Both the position numbers and the translations under genes were made by a program. Below are positions 11,410 to 23,186 of a stretch of DNA of 64,000 nucleotides, piece after piece. The DNA comes from Anthonomus grandis grandis (taxonomy: Eukaryota; Arthropoda; Insecta; Coleoptera; Curculionidae). The notes under the pieces were generated by a model. It had not been told where the DNA came from and did no database searches. It saw only the letters and a list, made by a program, of their open reading frames with translations. How positions within the stretch are numbered: the stretch's first letter is position 1; every line of letters begins with the position of its first letter. The stretch is from NCBI RefSeq assembly GCF_022605725.1, contig NC_065554.1:19673100-19737099 (forward strand). The letters run 5' to 3'.

Positions 11410-12200
11410 GGTGTTGCCATTATTTTGGGTAATACGTAGCTCACGGTAACACGATCTGTATGTTAGTTTTAGGCGGTAACATTATCGTAACGTTATATGA
11501 TTAATAGTTAGTAGTATTATTATTATATTTTTTTATTACATTTAGTTCTCTTTTTGCTCTTTCTAATTAATTTTTTCTGTTAGGCAAATAAATAAATAAA
11601 TAAAACGCATTTACTTTTGTTGCCTTTATAATAGTATACAATAATATTATATAATAGTATATGTATAATATAATAGTATATAATAGTATATGTTGCTTAT
11701 ATAATAGTAAAATGCTAAAATTAAACAGTCAGCAAGGAACCTCGTGGAAGATATTAAAAAATTGTAATACTAAAACTTAAAAAGGGCAAAGTAACCTGTA
11801 TATAATAGTTTTTAGAATATTAATTTTTTCATCAATGTAAATTTAAAAAAAAACGAGAAAAAGTTTTCTATCCGCGAAAATTGGGAAAAGCTCTTGTTAA
11901 AAATATAAGTAATTTGCACAAAATACATGAAAATTAATTTCATTTTTGTTTTTGCAACAATTATTACAAAATTTAGCTTTTTCCACTTATTAGTTTTTTT
12001 TAGTAAAAAATAAAATACTTAGAAAAAATCGAGATGATCTTTTTTTTAATGGTTTTTTTCTGACTTCTTTCTTTTTTGTGGTTTGTTAAGATTCTTAAAA
12101 AATATTTTTTTTGTGTGTTGTTTTAGTGACCCAGTCCAATTTTTTAAATTTTTAATGATAAATTGTGGATAAATGGTCAAAAAAAAATCTAAGCTTTTCA
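11410..12200. other. AT-rich intergenic with a TATAATAGTA minisatellite
   Basis: From about 11625 to 11710 the word ATAATAGTATA recurs at least six times in imperfect tandem. An (AAAT)n run precedes it near 11590. No gene is visible in the rest. Confidence 0.6.
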
Positions 12201-12559
12201 AATTTTTTCTTTAATTGCCAACTTTTCGGTCTATATTAGGTCTTCTTCAGAGCAAACAAAATCACCAAAGCTCTTCGTTTAATTGTGACAAATAGAACAT
12301 AGTGGTTTCATATGATTGTTTTAATGTATTCGTTGTTGAGGAATATGTACCTGTTGGTGCGTAAATAGCATTCATTATTGTTAAGTACATTGTTACCTAC
12401 TCATCAACAGGTAAATATTCCAATACAACAAATAAATCAAAACAATCATATGAAACCACTATGTTCTATTTATCACAATTAAACGAATAGCTTTGATGTT
12501 ATTGTTTGCCCTAAAGAAGGCGTAGTATAGGCTGAAACGTTGGCAATTGAAGAAAAATT
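12201..12559. repeat. Fold-back repeat with ~155-bp arms
   Basis: Left arm 12201-12355 and right arm 12404-12559 are imperfect reverse complements around a ~50-bp spacer. Shared landmarks are TTGCCAAC...CGGTC and TCATATGATTGTTTT on one side and their complements on the other. Each arm has a CTGAAGA...GAAA(C/A)GTTGGC motif resembling the one at 53798 and, in part, the ribozyme-like fold at 55687. Probably a palindromic mobile-element remnant. Confidence 0.65.
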
Positions 12560-13291
12560 ATTTATCCAACTAAACCCTTAAAAATTAAAAATATGTTATT
12601 TATTTGGTCTTGATTTTCCTATAATTAATAAATATTCTTAAAAGTTTAAAGTGTAAAATATATATCAGATAGATAAGTTTTACTGCTAATATACAAATAA
12701 TAATATAAGAAAAAATATTTTTTACTTTATTATTATAGTAACTTTAACAAATAAAATATTTTTAAATAATTTGCAAATTGTCTATAAATAAATTAGTTTT
12801 TTAAGAAATTCTTATCTGCTTTTATTTGGGTAATATTGTCAGTATTATTGTTTATAAATTTTTATTATTTAATAGCCTTACAGACTTATTCTGCGATTGT
12901 GCACTAGTATATTTCAACATATTCCACGAATATTATAAATATTGGAAGAATTATTTAGAGGACCAGTTTTGTACAATTAATGGAATTAGAGGATAAGATT
13001 AAAGAAAAATCATTTAAAAAAAATTGCTTTGAATCTGTGACTATTATTCTTATAAAAAATGCTATATAGCTCATAAAAGGATTCATTAAAAACAAGCATA
13101 TCTACAAAAAAAAATCTTAGCCTATTTTTTAAACAAATAGTTTATTGTTAGAACCTTTGTTAAAGTAAAACATTATTTCAGCTTTAATTACAATATAATA
13201 GATAAGAAATTCAATAGTAAATTAATATTTAAAAAAAATATATATATAGCCGAGGACTTATATTATAAGACAGTAAAATACCTTTGTAAAA

Positions 13292-13762
13292 ATGTATATT
13301 AGCAAAATGTTTAAAACAACTTTGTGCTTGGCTTTATTTCTATTTTACTGTAAGTAATATTTATAACATTTTGATTTTTCCAACAATACTAAATGGGATA
13401 TTTTAGTTTCATTAGCAGTACAAGAAGATAAGAAAGAGTCACAACCCAAGTTTCTACTAACATGTAACGAATTTCAAATGAAGTCTGAGGAAGTAGTGAG
13501 ACAAACTAGAAAATTGGAAGAACAGTACCAAGAATCTTTACTGAAAAATAAAAAAATTAGAGAAGTTAATGAGAGAAAATTGAAGGAGTTAGTAGCTCAG
13601 CAGAAAAACGCTCAAAAGGACTTAGAAGAACAATTCAAACGTTTACTGGAAAATAAAATTAAGCATTTATCAAAAATCAATGACCAAACAAAAAATCAGC
13701 TTCAAACAATAAGAGCGATAATCAATAAAAGGATAGAAATGTTATCGAAGCCAAGTCAATGA
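13292..13762 (+). CDS. Small secreted coiled-coil protein (two exons)
   Basis: join(13292..13349, 13416..13762), 134 aa. Exon 1 encodes a signal peptide (MYISKMFKTTLCLALFLFY plus one base) and ends at a GTAAGT donor, phase 1. The acceptor is an ATTAGCAG tandem, so splicing may begin exon 2 at 13416 (adds Ser-Val) or 13419 (Leu); both keep the frame. The mature protein begins near QEDKKESQPKF, has one Cys (LLTCNEF), then about 90 residues of Lys/Glu/Gln heptads (VVRQTRKLEEQYQESLLKNK, then KDLEEQFKRLLENKIKHLS). There is a TATA-like stretch at 13239-13248, and AATAAA occurs downstream near 13791 and 14025. Architecture matches the tandem array genes; direct sequence similarity is only that of any charged coil. 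Function unknown. Confidence 0.75.
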
Positions 13763-14049
13763 ATGAACAGAGAATTGAAGTTGCCAGTTAAAATAAATCG
13801 ATTTAGTAACTTGTAACCAATACGGTTCTGCTTTTTGAACATAAATGTAAAACATATTGATGATCTTGTAAGCGCAAAAACTTGCCTTATGATTCTTATT
13901 AAAATGAGTACATGTTCTGACCTTACAAAATCACCACCAAGAGACATAGATATATAGTAATACGCATAAATTGATGTAATTTTTGATATGTTGAGGTATT
14001 CTATCCTCTAGTTATTCTGTTATAAAATAAAATTGTAATAAGTATCTGT

Positions 14050-15135
14050 ATACCGAATTTCTTTCTAAAGTTGAATCGACAAACCTTAAAAATCACTAAA
14101 GGGATATTTTTTTGACTAACATGGATGCAGGTTGGTGAACTTTCAAAGTCACTGTAAAGATCAATATATTATCCTAGCAGTTATTTTGAGATCCTAGTAA
14201 ATTTATTGAAAAAGTCAATAATTTAATTTTAAGTGAAGATGTCGAATTATAGATTTCACTGAAAGCTGTCTAGATCCAGCCATTCTAACTGTGAACTGGT
14301 GTGGGATATCCTGCTTGGATCATCTTGTAGACGAAAGAACCGCAGAATCCATTCATTCATATAAATCGGAAACGATTCTCTAAGACTGGCTAAGATAAAA
14401 TGCAAATTTTAAAATGAAATATCAATATTTTATACCTTATATAACGTATTAACGTCTTAAAACTATATACACATTATATTTCTACGATAATGTAACTGAG
14501 ATCTTTCTCATTCAAGGAGCAAATAGATTAACAACAAGAATATTCCATCAAGAACAATAATAGAGACGTAAGGGGAGGGAGAGGCCTCGGGCAAAGTAAT
14601 AAGCTAAAATTGTAATTTCGGTGGGCAAACAATGGAGGCCGGATTCCATTTGTAGGCAATTACCGACATCTCGTTTCTGATGATATAAATTAACGTCGCT
14701 CCAACGGACGCGTAATTACCATCAAGACTATAATACTGGATCCGGATCCAATCCAATTCCAGCAATTTCTCTTATTCCTCCCTTTCGCGCTTATTATTTC
14801 TACAATAATTCTGATTTTCGCACGCCCGTTTCCAACTAGATTATTTTAAACGCGGGTTTTGTTCTTAGAAATTTGTTGATATAATGGGGTCTAAATATAC
14901 ACATTTTCACAACGAGGGGTGTAGTTTTTTAGTTAAATGGCGCGTCGAAATGATCGTTTTCCCGGCATAAGTAGAAGATAAACTGGCTTTAAGACTTCCG
15001 GGAAAACAACTGGAACAATTTAGGATGCTTTTGGCAAACGCTTAAACTGGTCCGGATGGAGGACGGTTGGGTTTTATTGATATAAAGCTACCTCAATTTT
15101 TTGTGATTTAAATCAATACAAGAATAAACTTTTTT
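14050..15135. other. Intergenic, non-repetitive, partly higher GC
   Basis: No gene or transposon recognised. The stretch 14560-15080 is richer in GC and looks less decayed than its surroundings, which could reflect conserved non-coding sequence, but this cannot be shown from one genome. Confidence 0.4.
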
Positions 15136-15136
15136 T

Positions 15137-16125
15137 AGGGTAAAATACCCTATTATTGGCACGTTAAGCAGCTTGTTATAACTTTTTTCGCACTGTACGT
15201 ATAAAAATTAAAGTAGGTTAAATATGGCGGTGTCTACAAATATAAAAATAAAAATTATCAATTTATAATTTTATATTAATATATTTTTTTAATATCATAT
15301 TTCCCAGTTATTGGCAGTAACCTCTAGAGATTGGCAGTAGAAATACCCAGTCATTGGCATCCTTATTGAACCAATTATTGTCTTATACCCAGTACTGTTA
15401 TTAATAATATTTTCGGATTCATCCTTTTTTGGCTCTTAAACATATTAGGTAGGTATAACAAGTTGGAATAAAGCAAAACTAGGTAGTTTATTTTTATATA
15501 TTACCAGGTTGGGTAATCTTAAAAAAACAAGAACTACAAAAATAATATGGTAACTGAAACCTCTTAGTTAAACTAAATTTATATCAAATTATATATACAT
15601 ATGTACATGGAATAAAAATATTTTAAATGTTCTTATCCAGGTACAAAATATTCAGTTAATTAAATTTAAGAATCGAAAGATGAGCAAACCTTACATTTAA
15701 AAAATTCCCTTAATGTATCAAATTTTATTAAGCACTGGGCATGATAAGCAGGTGAGCACATTTGGCATTTTATGCCATAATTTGATAAAGAAAAGTTGAG
15801 AGTACAAGTGAAACAAAGTGCTTTGTCGCATATAATATTATTAGTAGGAACTAATCTGCTTAGTCGATGAATCACTAAAGTGTATAGGTGTGATTCTATT
15901 AATTTTCATTAAACTTAGATTTCTTACATGTTTTGGGTAAGTGCAAATTGTGTAAGTAAACTTAAATAAAACTCACAAATGACCTTCAAATATTAAGATG
16001 CCAATAAGTATTTTGCGTAAAATATGAAAGAACCCAATTATTGGCAGTCAATGCCAATAACTAGTATTTCATAATTATGATACCCAGTAGTTGGCATTTT
16101 AAAATCCAATTAATTTATCCCTAAC
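15137..16125. mobile_element. Unclassified element with repeated ACCCAGTTATTGGCA ends and a PHD finger
   Basis: The motif ACCCAGTTATTGGCAGT and close variants recur near 15148, 15301, 15333, 15349, 16030 and 16082, clustering at the two sides of the PHD-finger frame. The outermost sides share TTAGGG-containing sequence in opposite orientation (15137 and 16125). This resembles subterminal transposase-binding repeats of a deleted DNA transposon. No transposase core was found. Confidence 0.45.
15666..15875 (-). pseudogene. PHD-type zinc finger fragment
   Basis: 69 aa with the pattern CFTC ... CQMCSPAYHAQC ... CKVC, i.e. C-x2-C, C-x2-C-x4-H-x2-C, C-x2-C, which fits a C4HC3 PHD finger. It has no other domain and no obvious start context. 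Several insect DNA transposons carry such a finger at the transposase C-terminus, which fits the surrounding repeats. It may instead be a small protein of its own; I consider it a transposon tail. Confidence 0.55.
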
Positions 16126-16129
16126 CATT

Positions 16130-16639
16130 TAGATACATTTTTTAGTCACGTAAATATCATTACAAATTAAAATAATGACATTTACATAACTTTTTATTGT
16201 CTGAATCTAGTATTTAAAAGTTACCGTTTACTAACAAAATGGCGAATTTTGGGAGCACAAATCACAACTCTTTATGTACTCTAACGTCACAGAACACAAA
16301 ATATAGAGAAGTGGTGGTTGCTTACAAACTGATAGAAATTCTTCTGACAAATCAGCTAGCGTTCTCTCGCTTGGCAACGGAAACTGTTGTTACTAACTTG
16401 ACAGTTTGACGTGGCTAATTGGACCAATCAAAATGGTAGAAAGGCGTGACTAAATTAAGACGGGAAATCAAATTTCATTTAATCTGATAATCTTATCATT
16501 TAATCGTAATATCTAAAGCAAACGCCTAATCAAAAAGTTTGCTCATAGAGAAATGGATTTTTTTGATTAGATGTTAGCATCAGATATTGATCTGAATAAA
16601 GATAAAACTTTTCAGCTTTATTTTACATATCTAAATGAG
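16130..16639. other. Intergenic, no gene seen
   Basis: AT-rich sequence between the PHD element and the piggyBac end. Nothing recognised. Confidence 0.4.
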
Positions 16640-18720
16640 TTAACCCATTGAGGCCCAACTTTTTTTTTTTTTAATTTCTATTTGAGTTTTGGTTAACATG
16701 TTTGTTTTGGCTCAAAAAAATTAAAAATTTTTTTTTTGACTTTTGGGTCATTTTTTTGATCAGTGGGTCAAAAAATAGACCGTCCTTATATGAGGACGCT
16801 GGGCTTATATCATATATGTAATCCCATATTTAAATAAAAAAAAACAAATAAGTAAATACAAAAACTTCATATATTACAAGATAAAACTAATGTACTAATA
16901 AAAAAATCAGAGGTGTTTATGAAACATTAATTAAAAAACTATTTTTTTTTATGAAAATTGTTAAAACAATAAGGTACACAAAGAATGACATTACATTTCG
17001 AACAAAATGTGCGGGGTTTACTTTGGCATGTGTTAAATTGACATCTCCTTGGCTTTTCTCTCTTGGCTACCAAGTGATTCTTGCCATCATATTTTACGTT
17101 TTCTGTAACATTACTCCGAGACGTATTTGACAAACTCAAGGGACGACCAAAGGCTACTCTTCTTCCATGACCAATCTTTAGGTATGAATAAGCCACATCC
17201 ATCCTGAAGTCTTTTATGGATTTTTTTTCTTTTCCGGTATGGATCATGTTATAGAGAATTAAGCTATTTACGATCGACATGTCTATCACTCGAGTAAAAA
17301 GTCACCAATACCAATTTTAGCCCCGTACTGATATGTGATGTTTTTAAAGCAACCAATCATGGTGGTCCAGCCCTCCCATATGCTTATTGTAGTTGGCAAT
17401 CAAAAGAGGTTGTGCAACTGGAACACCACCACCTTCTTTTTTGTTCCACCTTTGTACAATAGTGCTATCATTCCATTTGACTACAAGAATTTTTTGGCTA
17501 CTGTCAAAGTGCCAGTCATAGGCCCCTCTCGAGTTTTTTCGATGACTTGGTGGGACACTTGTATGATCGATTTTCCCTTATGGTTCCTGTGGCTCGGAAG
17601 CCTTTTTCTTTTAGGCTACACAAGAGGTTGTAACTCGTAAAAAAGTTGTCAAAGAAAATATAGTGTCTTTCAGCATTTTTTACAGTTTCCAGCATACTTG
17701 TTACGACTCTTGTTCCTAGAGGAATCTTGGGCTCTGCTGTTGATTTATTATCCTTGCCACAGTACAAAGCAAAGTTGTAGCAATACCCATTATCACTACA
17801 AAGCGCCCATAATTTGTATCCAAACCGTATAGCCTTTTCTTTGATAAATTGCTTTAGGCCATGGTATCCAAAATATTTTACAATCATCTCATCAATCGAT
17901 AGAAATGTATGGAAAACTCCCCATTGCTGAAATTTAGTATTTGTTGCCCCAAATAATGGCCCTGTTTTGAATGACTTATCATCTTTGTTATCATTTGCAA
18001 GGGAATTGTCAGCAAAGTGAAGACAAGATTTTATTTCTTTGTAGGCATTTCTGGAAAACGCATTTTTCACTAGAGGAACACCCAAATCTTCTCTTTCAGA
18101 CCAATAGTCTCTTTCACTTATGGCAAGGCATGATAGCCAGAAAAAATCAAAAACCCGACTACGAAATTACAAAAAAATCGTCGATGTTTATTTTTCTGTT
18201 GGGCGTATCTCATGGTCTCTGTTTGAAGAAGATTATAAAGATCGTCATCAAAAAACTTCTTAAATATTTATAGTGGTGTTAATTCCTGTAATTCTTCTTT
18301 TATTTTGTGGAAAGCTTCGGCACCAAGCTTCTTCTTCAATATTTTCATACATGGGTTCTTCCTTAGTCATTTTGGTGTCCAGGATTTAGTGCTGCATGCA
18401 ACCTTTTTCCTTTTTATGAAATTTGACAGCCGTAGATCATCTTCCGATTCCCAATCATTTTGTTCTTCTACCTGTATCTCCACAACCCCTGGGACGTCCT
18501 GGACATCAATCGCCCTTAAGTCACCATCGTCGATATCGTCTACGTCTGTCAATTCATCCACCTCGGGAGGTAATAGCGCAATATCAGCATCTATTTGGTT
18601 AGAATAGAGATATTCCATCGCATCGTCTAAGTTCTTAAAACTATGCCTATTCATTTTTTGCCAGTCTAAAAATAATTTGAAAAAATATGTAATAACCCAG
18701 TGTCCTCATTTGAGGACACA
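16640..18720 (-). mobile_element. piggyBac-family transposon, left end intact, right end eroded
   Basis: The left end is TTAA (16640-16643) followed by CCCATTGAGGCCC, the piggyBac signature of a TTAA target and CCC terminus. Subterminal inverted repeats are visible: CCTTATATGAGGACGCTGGG at about 16793-16812 and, inverted, CCCAGTGTCCTCATTTGAGG near 18697. I could not find a matching outer right terminus with TTAA. It contains the transposase relic at 16939-18654. Confidence 0.8.
16939..18654 (-). pseudogene. piggyBac transposase, several frameshifts
   Basis: The acidic N-terminus (MNRHSFKNLDDAMEYL) starts at 18654. After a break, FFDDDLYNLLQTETMRYAQQ continues into DFFWLSCLAISERDYWSERE and then a long frame. 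All three catalytic Asp contexts are readable: SIDEMIVKYFG, IFFDNFFTSYNLL and NKHMGGLDHHDWLL, corresponding to the DDD triad known for piggyBac. The C-terminal Cys-rich domain is present (RRCQFNTCQS, FCSKCNVILC). Frame changes occur near 18160 and 17520, and stops near 17335. It cannot make a full protein as it stands. Confidence 0.88.
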
Positions 18721-18940
18721 CAGATTTAGGTTAGGTTTAGACTCTTTGAAAATGAAAACAACTTGTAGTATAAACATATATCAGTTACATAGTATATACT
18801 TGTTGGTCTCTTATAATACTAACAACATATCTTGGAACTATAATATTAATAAAAACTTAATTCAAGGACAGATGTTTACATAAAATATAAAAGAAACTCT
18901 TAAAAAAACACAAGTTGTAAGAAAAACATTAATTCTGATC

Positions 18941-19201
18941 ATGACATCGTGGCCGTGTATTTTGGTTGGAGAAATGGAATGGGAACAAGCTAAAGTCATA
19001 GCCTTCATTGAGGCATACAAACTAAAAACAAATCTATGGGATTCTAAAACCAAAAACTATAAGAACAGGAACTTGAGGCACAATGCCCTTATGGAAATTG
19101 GTAAAGAATTTAACATCGAGAAGCAAGCGGTAGAACAAAAAATTAAAAATCTTCAAAGTCTTTACGAACTGAACTATGAAATTTTTACTAGACAAAAATA
19201 A
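18941..19201 (+). pseudogene. MADF-domain protein of a Harbinger element, N-terminal part
   Basis: 86 aa with a MADF (Myb/SANT-like) pattern: VIAFIEAYKLKTNLWDSKTK, YKNRNLRHNAL, then QAVEQKIKNLQSLYELNYE. PIF/Harbinger elements typically carry such a second gene that helps the transposase bind DNA. The reading stops at TAA 19199-19201 inside what would normally be the protein. Its C-terminal half resumes at 19548. Confidence 0.65.
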
Positions 19202-19304
19202 GCCCAGGGAGATGTTGGATTCATAGATACGTAGGTAGACTTTGAGAGCTTATCTATGTATTTTTATTTTTAAATGACAGGTTGTTTAGAACACTGTTAT
19301 GCCT

Positions 19305-19544
19305 TTAACATATTTCGTATTGCCAAGGAACTTCTCCTTCAAATGTCATAAAATAGTCTCTTAATATGTTTCTCACTTGTTGGGCCTGCACTGCACTTCT
19401 TCTGGGAATTCTAAGTAAATCTGCTAAGCCAGACTCATTACCATTATCATTTCTCCAAGCTCCTGGAATAACGTCAGTTGAATCAGAGCAGTCAGAATCG
19501 AATGTTCCAGGGGGATTATAAACGATAAACGTTTTTAGATGCAC
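19305..19544 (-). pseudogene. Harbinger transposase C-terminal fragment
   Basis: PGAWRNDNGNESGLADLL followed by VRNILRDYFMTFEGEVPWQY matches the usual end of PIF/Harbinger (DDE_Tnp_4) transposases, including the terminal VPWQY. It is oriented against the MADF pieces that flank it. The matching N-terminal part lies at 20405-20862 on the same strand, with the middle of the protein missing. Confidence 0.7.
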
Positions 19545-19547
19545 TTT

Positions 19548-20197
19548 TTCTAAGAAAGATAATACTGCTGATGAGCATGAGAATACTCAAGATGCCATTT
19601 TAAATACTAGAGAAGGCAACTCTGAAGACTCGAAGCAAAGGAAACTTTAACTACAAAAGAATTGTTTAAGCCGCCAGCTCTTGGCCACGTACCTTCAAGA
19701 AAAAGAAAATGCGATAACCCAATGGTCAATGAAGCCTACGAGATAATGACGCAAACATTAGCGACAAAACAATCAAAGGATGTGTTTACCATATTTGGCG
19801 AAGCAGTGGCTGTGACATTGCGAAATGTGCCCACTACTTATGCTCAAGCTACAGTGCAACACAAAATAAGCACACTTCTGTTGAAGCAAAATTGGAAAAT
19901 TACAATTATCCCGTAGCACAATAACCATAGCAGCAGTATTTTTCTCAGGCTCGGCAACAACACTATTATCCTCAATCTCAGCATTCTCAGCAACAGCAAT
20001 ATTTTCCCAGTACAGCAAATTCAGGTGGCTTACTGACGACCTCACCGATGCATTCCCCGGAATCATATTCCTCATGCTCTCCTTTTAGCAATCCCCCTAC
20101 TTCGGCACAATCAACTACTGCCCTTATAACTGATGAAGATGAAGCTGCAGATCGTTTCATCACCCAACTGCAATCTCCAGGAAGTCATACCTCATAA
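19548..20197 (+). pseudogene. MADF-protein C-terminal half (BESS-like region and Gln-rich tail)
   Basis: Plus-strand reading gives PPALGHVPSRKRKCDNP, then KQSKDVFTIFGEAVAVTLRN and, after a frameshift near 19890, KLENYNYPVAQ. A Gln-rich stretch follows (QHYYPQSQHSQQQQYF) and the reading ends at TAA 20195-20197. One in-frame stop follows NYNYPVAQ. This fits the distal part of Harbinger-associated MADF proteins. It belongs with 18941-19201. Confidence 0.6.
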
Positions 20198-20404
20198 GCT
20201 CGGTCATAAGTATAGATATGCGCACAACTATTCTCATTTAGGGTTTAAATAATTAGTTTTGTTTTAGTTATAGTTTATTTTTACTACTGTGCTTATTTAT
20301 TCTTTATTATGGTTATGAAAATTTGATTTAAGAAGTAGCTATAACTATATTTTCATATTTATATAAATCTTGTTAAATCTTAATAAATAAATTGCTTATT
20401 TTAA

Positions 20405-20862
20405 TATAGTCTTGTAATACATCAATAAGGGCATTGCACACCTCCACCACAATTTTGGAAATTGCCTGTTTTGCAATTTTGAAAAGATGCATTAGTGAGT
20501 GATACGAATCTCCAGTTGAGAAAAATCGTTACGTTACAGCAAGACGCTCCCTTATGGGAATGGCAGGTCTATAATTGGTGTCTTCTTTACAAATTTTTGG
20601 ACCGATTTTTAGTAATAAATATGCAAATTCACCTTTTGACATTCGAAAAAAATTTCTAAAATCACCATTGCACCTGTATTCAAGGCTCAATATGTTTATG
20701 TCATCTTTTTTTGAATCGTCTATCAAATTACTAGAATTGTATCTAGTTTTACTTTGAAGACTTCGTCGAACCCAAAATCTTTTTTTGCGCGCAATTTTTC
20801 TTTTTAGTCGCGATAATAATATACGCGGCACAAGCAAGAATTACATCTTCTTCGTCGGACAT
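20405..20862 (-). pseudogene. Harbinger transposase N-terminal fragment
   Basis: Begins MSDEEDVILACAAYIII at 20862, shifts frame into KKRFWVRRSLQSKTRYNSS, then FRNFFRMSKGEFAYLLLKIG and KEDTNYRPAIPIRERLAVT, a stop, and RFFSTGDSYHSLMHLFKIAK. The RFWVR...FLRM...GP.I...DTN.R..I...ERL...LRFL.TGDS pattern is typical of PIF/Harbinger N-termini. The catalytic middle is missing. Confidence 0.75.
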
Positions 20863-21189
20863 GTTGATTTGACTGATCGACAAACATTTGTGTCGACTCT
20901 GGTGTGGACAGATGCAGTTTTTGTCGCTTGTTGATCAATAATAGTCGATCGACAGTGTCGACTCGCTGTGGACGCAGCTTAAGGAGACATTGATTGATGT
21001 GCCTTTACATTGTTGTCAGTTCATTATTTTTTAGGAGGACAATTAATACAATTCATGAAAAATTTTGGCAAACGGAGACGAAGTTTAATTTAAAACCAAG
21101 TCTCAGCATAGCCATTAGAATTAACTAAAATTTTTATTATGAGTTTTTATATTTTTTATATTGAGTTTGAATAACTTTGACTCAATTAG

Positions 21190-21690
21190 ACATTTTTAAT
21201 CGATAGATACAGCAACTTAATTTGGCAACACCGGCCCTACTGCTAAACGAAAACTACTAAAATAAGCCAGATTGAGTATTTATTTGTTTTAAATTTGGCA
21301 ACCTGGCTCTCAATAAAAAGATTTTAAATAAAAGGGCGTGGTCTGGAAGTTATATAATATGTATGTTTATGTAAATTTTTTTCAAAAATAAGACATGACA
21401 AGAAGATAAAATATTTACGTTAATGGATGATTGAATAGGGATTAGAAAGGTGCATACTATTAAAATAAACCGATACAATAACGAACAGATTTATTTAATT
21501 TAGTTTATCCAAGTGACTTTGGCAACGTCGCAGCTGATAATAGGGTATTAAAGAAAATATCTGACTGTTTACTAATGATCATTTATATGTTATAAAAGGG
21601 GCAATAAAATCCATTGCTGTCACGAGTGACTTTGGCAACATGGCGCTTTATAAGTCAAGCTAAGAGGGCGTGGTCTGACCGGTAACTTAG
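21190..21690. repeat. Dispersed TTTGGCAAC / GGGCGTGGTCTG motifs
   Basis: TTTGGCAACxxxGGC-like words occur near 21222, 21294, 21521 and 21632, and AGGGCGTGGTCTG occurs near 21332 and 21665. Spacing is irregular (about 70, 230 and 110 bp). It suggests two or more diverged copies of a ~300-bp repeat. No coding signal. Confidence 0.5.
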
Positions 21691-21950
21691 GTGAACATGC
21701 GTGCTATTTGTAACATAAAATGCTCTATTGTCATCTTGTTAATTATCTCGAAAATACTATGTGTATCAGTTACTATTCATACATTAAAATTAATTATATC
21801 ACGAGTACAATGAAGTAACGATTTTAATTTCAAGAGTGTAATATTATATTATGTATTCTTGTCACGCTGTTTTTATTTTTTAAATATGATTTAAAATTGT
21901 CACAAAGCATTTTTCGATCAAATATGGTGATTAATATTTATTACTACTAA

Positions 21951-22300
21951 ACTCCTGGACAAAATTATCGCACCACTTGATTTTTAGAGATTTTTTTTAA
22001 TAAAGATAAAAAAATAAGCAAACTTATAAGCATTGTTAACTATGCATTATTAATTAACAAAAACAATTATATTCTGTTTAACAAAACGAGATTTAAGTAA
22101 CTAAATTCAATACAAGGAAAAGCATCGATTTTCACTAAATTCAATTTTGATACAAAAATAAAACAATAGACCCATAATGAATTCTTAATAACGTGTATTG
22201 CCACCTCTAGCTGCAATGACCGCTTGAAGTCTTCGCAGCATTCCTCGTATCAAATTATGAAAACTTTCCTGCGGTTGTATTCTCACTCCTCACGAGCAGC
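21951..22300 (-). mobile_element. Tc1-type transposon 3' end
   Basis: Minus-strand reading PQESFHNLIRGMLRRLQAVI and AARGGNTRY then TAA (22185-22187) is the usual C-terminus of Tc1-type transposases. About 230 bp further out lies CTCCTGGACAAAATTATCGC, which looks like a Tc1-type terminal inverted repeat. The rest of the element is missing. Confidence 0.7.
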
Positions 22301-22309
22301 ATGTTCCAT

Positions 22310-23110
22310 GATAAAGCATAAACATAGTTTTTGTCCAGTTCTGCTTTTTATACGAGAAAAGATATTAACTGTTTTAACTGATGTTGCATAGCTTAACAAA
22401 AGCCTGACCATATACTTACCGATTCCTTTACTACCCCGTTCAATATATATATACTCAAAAACTCACCCCGGAAACAAAAATGTATCATAGCCATTTACCC
22501 AATGTGGATAAAAAGTAAAGTGACCATTGGCACCGGGGCAAATAAATTACGAGCGGCGCACATAAAGGAAGAAATCTGAAGGGACCGAGGAAGGAAAAGG
22601 GCCATTTTTCTCTTGGTCTGCGCTCGCAGTTTCCGCCATCCGATCCTAAGTAATGCTATAACCTGGAAACATTAGCGGAATTGCTGAAAAGGGCCGAAAT
22701 TATATCCGATTAAGTACCACGTCGACCGTTTAAGAGATTTTATACACAGGGCGTAACAGAAACGTATAGTCGTGATAAATTAGTCATGTCCAAAATGAAA
22801 TCGTAATGACAGGCCGAATTTCAATATGAATGGAAGCGGATGTTCTTTCCATATCATTTTAATTATGGATTGTAATAGAGATAATGGAAAAAGTTAATGG
22901 AATCTGACCTAACGTCTATGAGGGATGAATAATGGCCAGTTTATGACCTTAATATTGCTTGGAAGTTGATTTATCGTTGCTTAAAAAAACATGCTGATTT
23001 ACAAACAATATAAATTTGTCGGTTATAAAAGATTTTATGATTTTTATTATATAGCGAGCCATAATGTATTAGGCTATAATATTGGAAAATTATATGCAGT
23101 GGCATGCATC
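22310..23110. other. Intergenic, non-repetitive
   Basis: Nothing recognised. The stretch 22490-22950 is richer in GC and lacks transposon signatures. Confidence 0.4.
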
Positions 23111-23186
23111 AACAAATAGATAAAAGGACAAGGAGCATCAGTTTTTTATTATTCGTGAAATTAGTTTTCAGTGGCAAAGTTATAAA

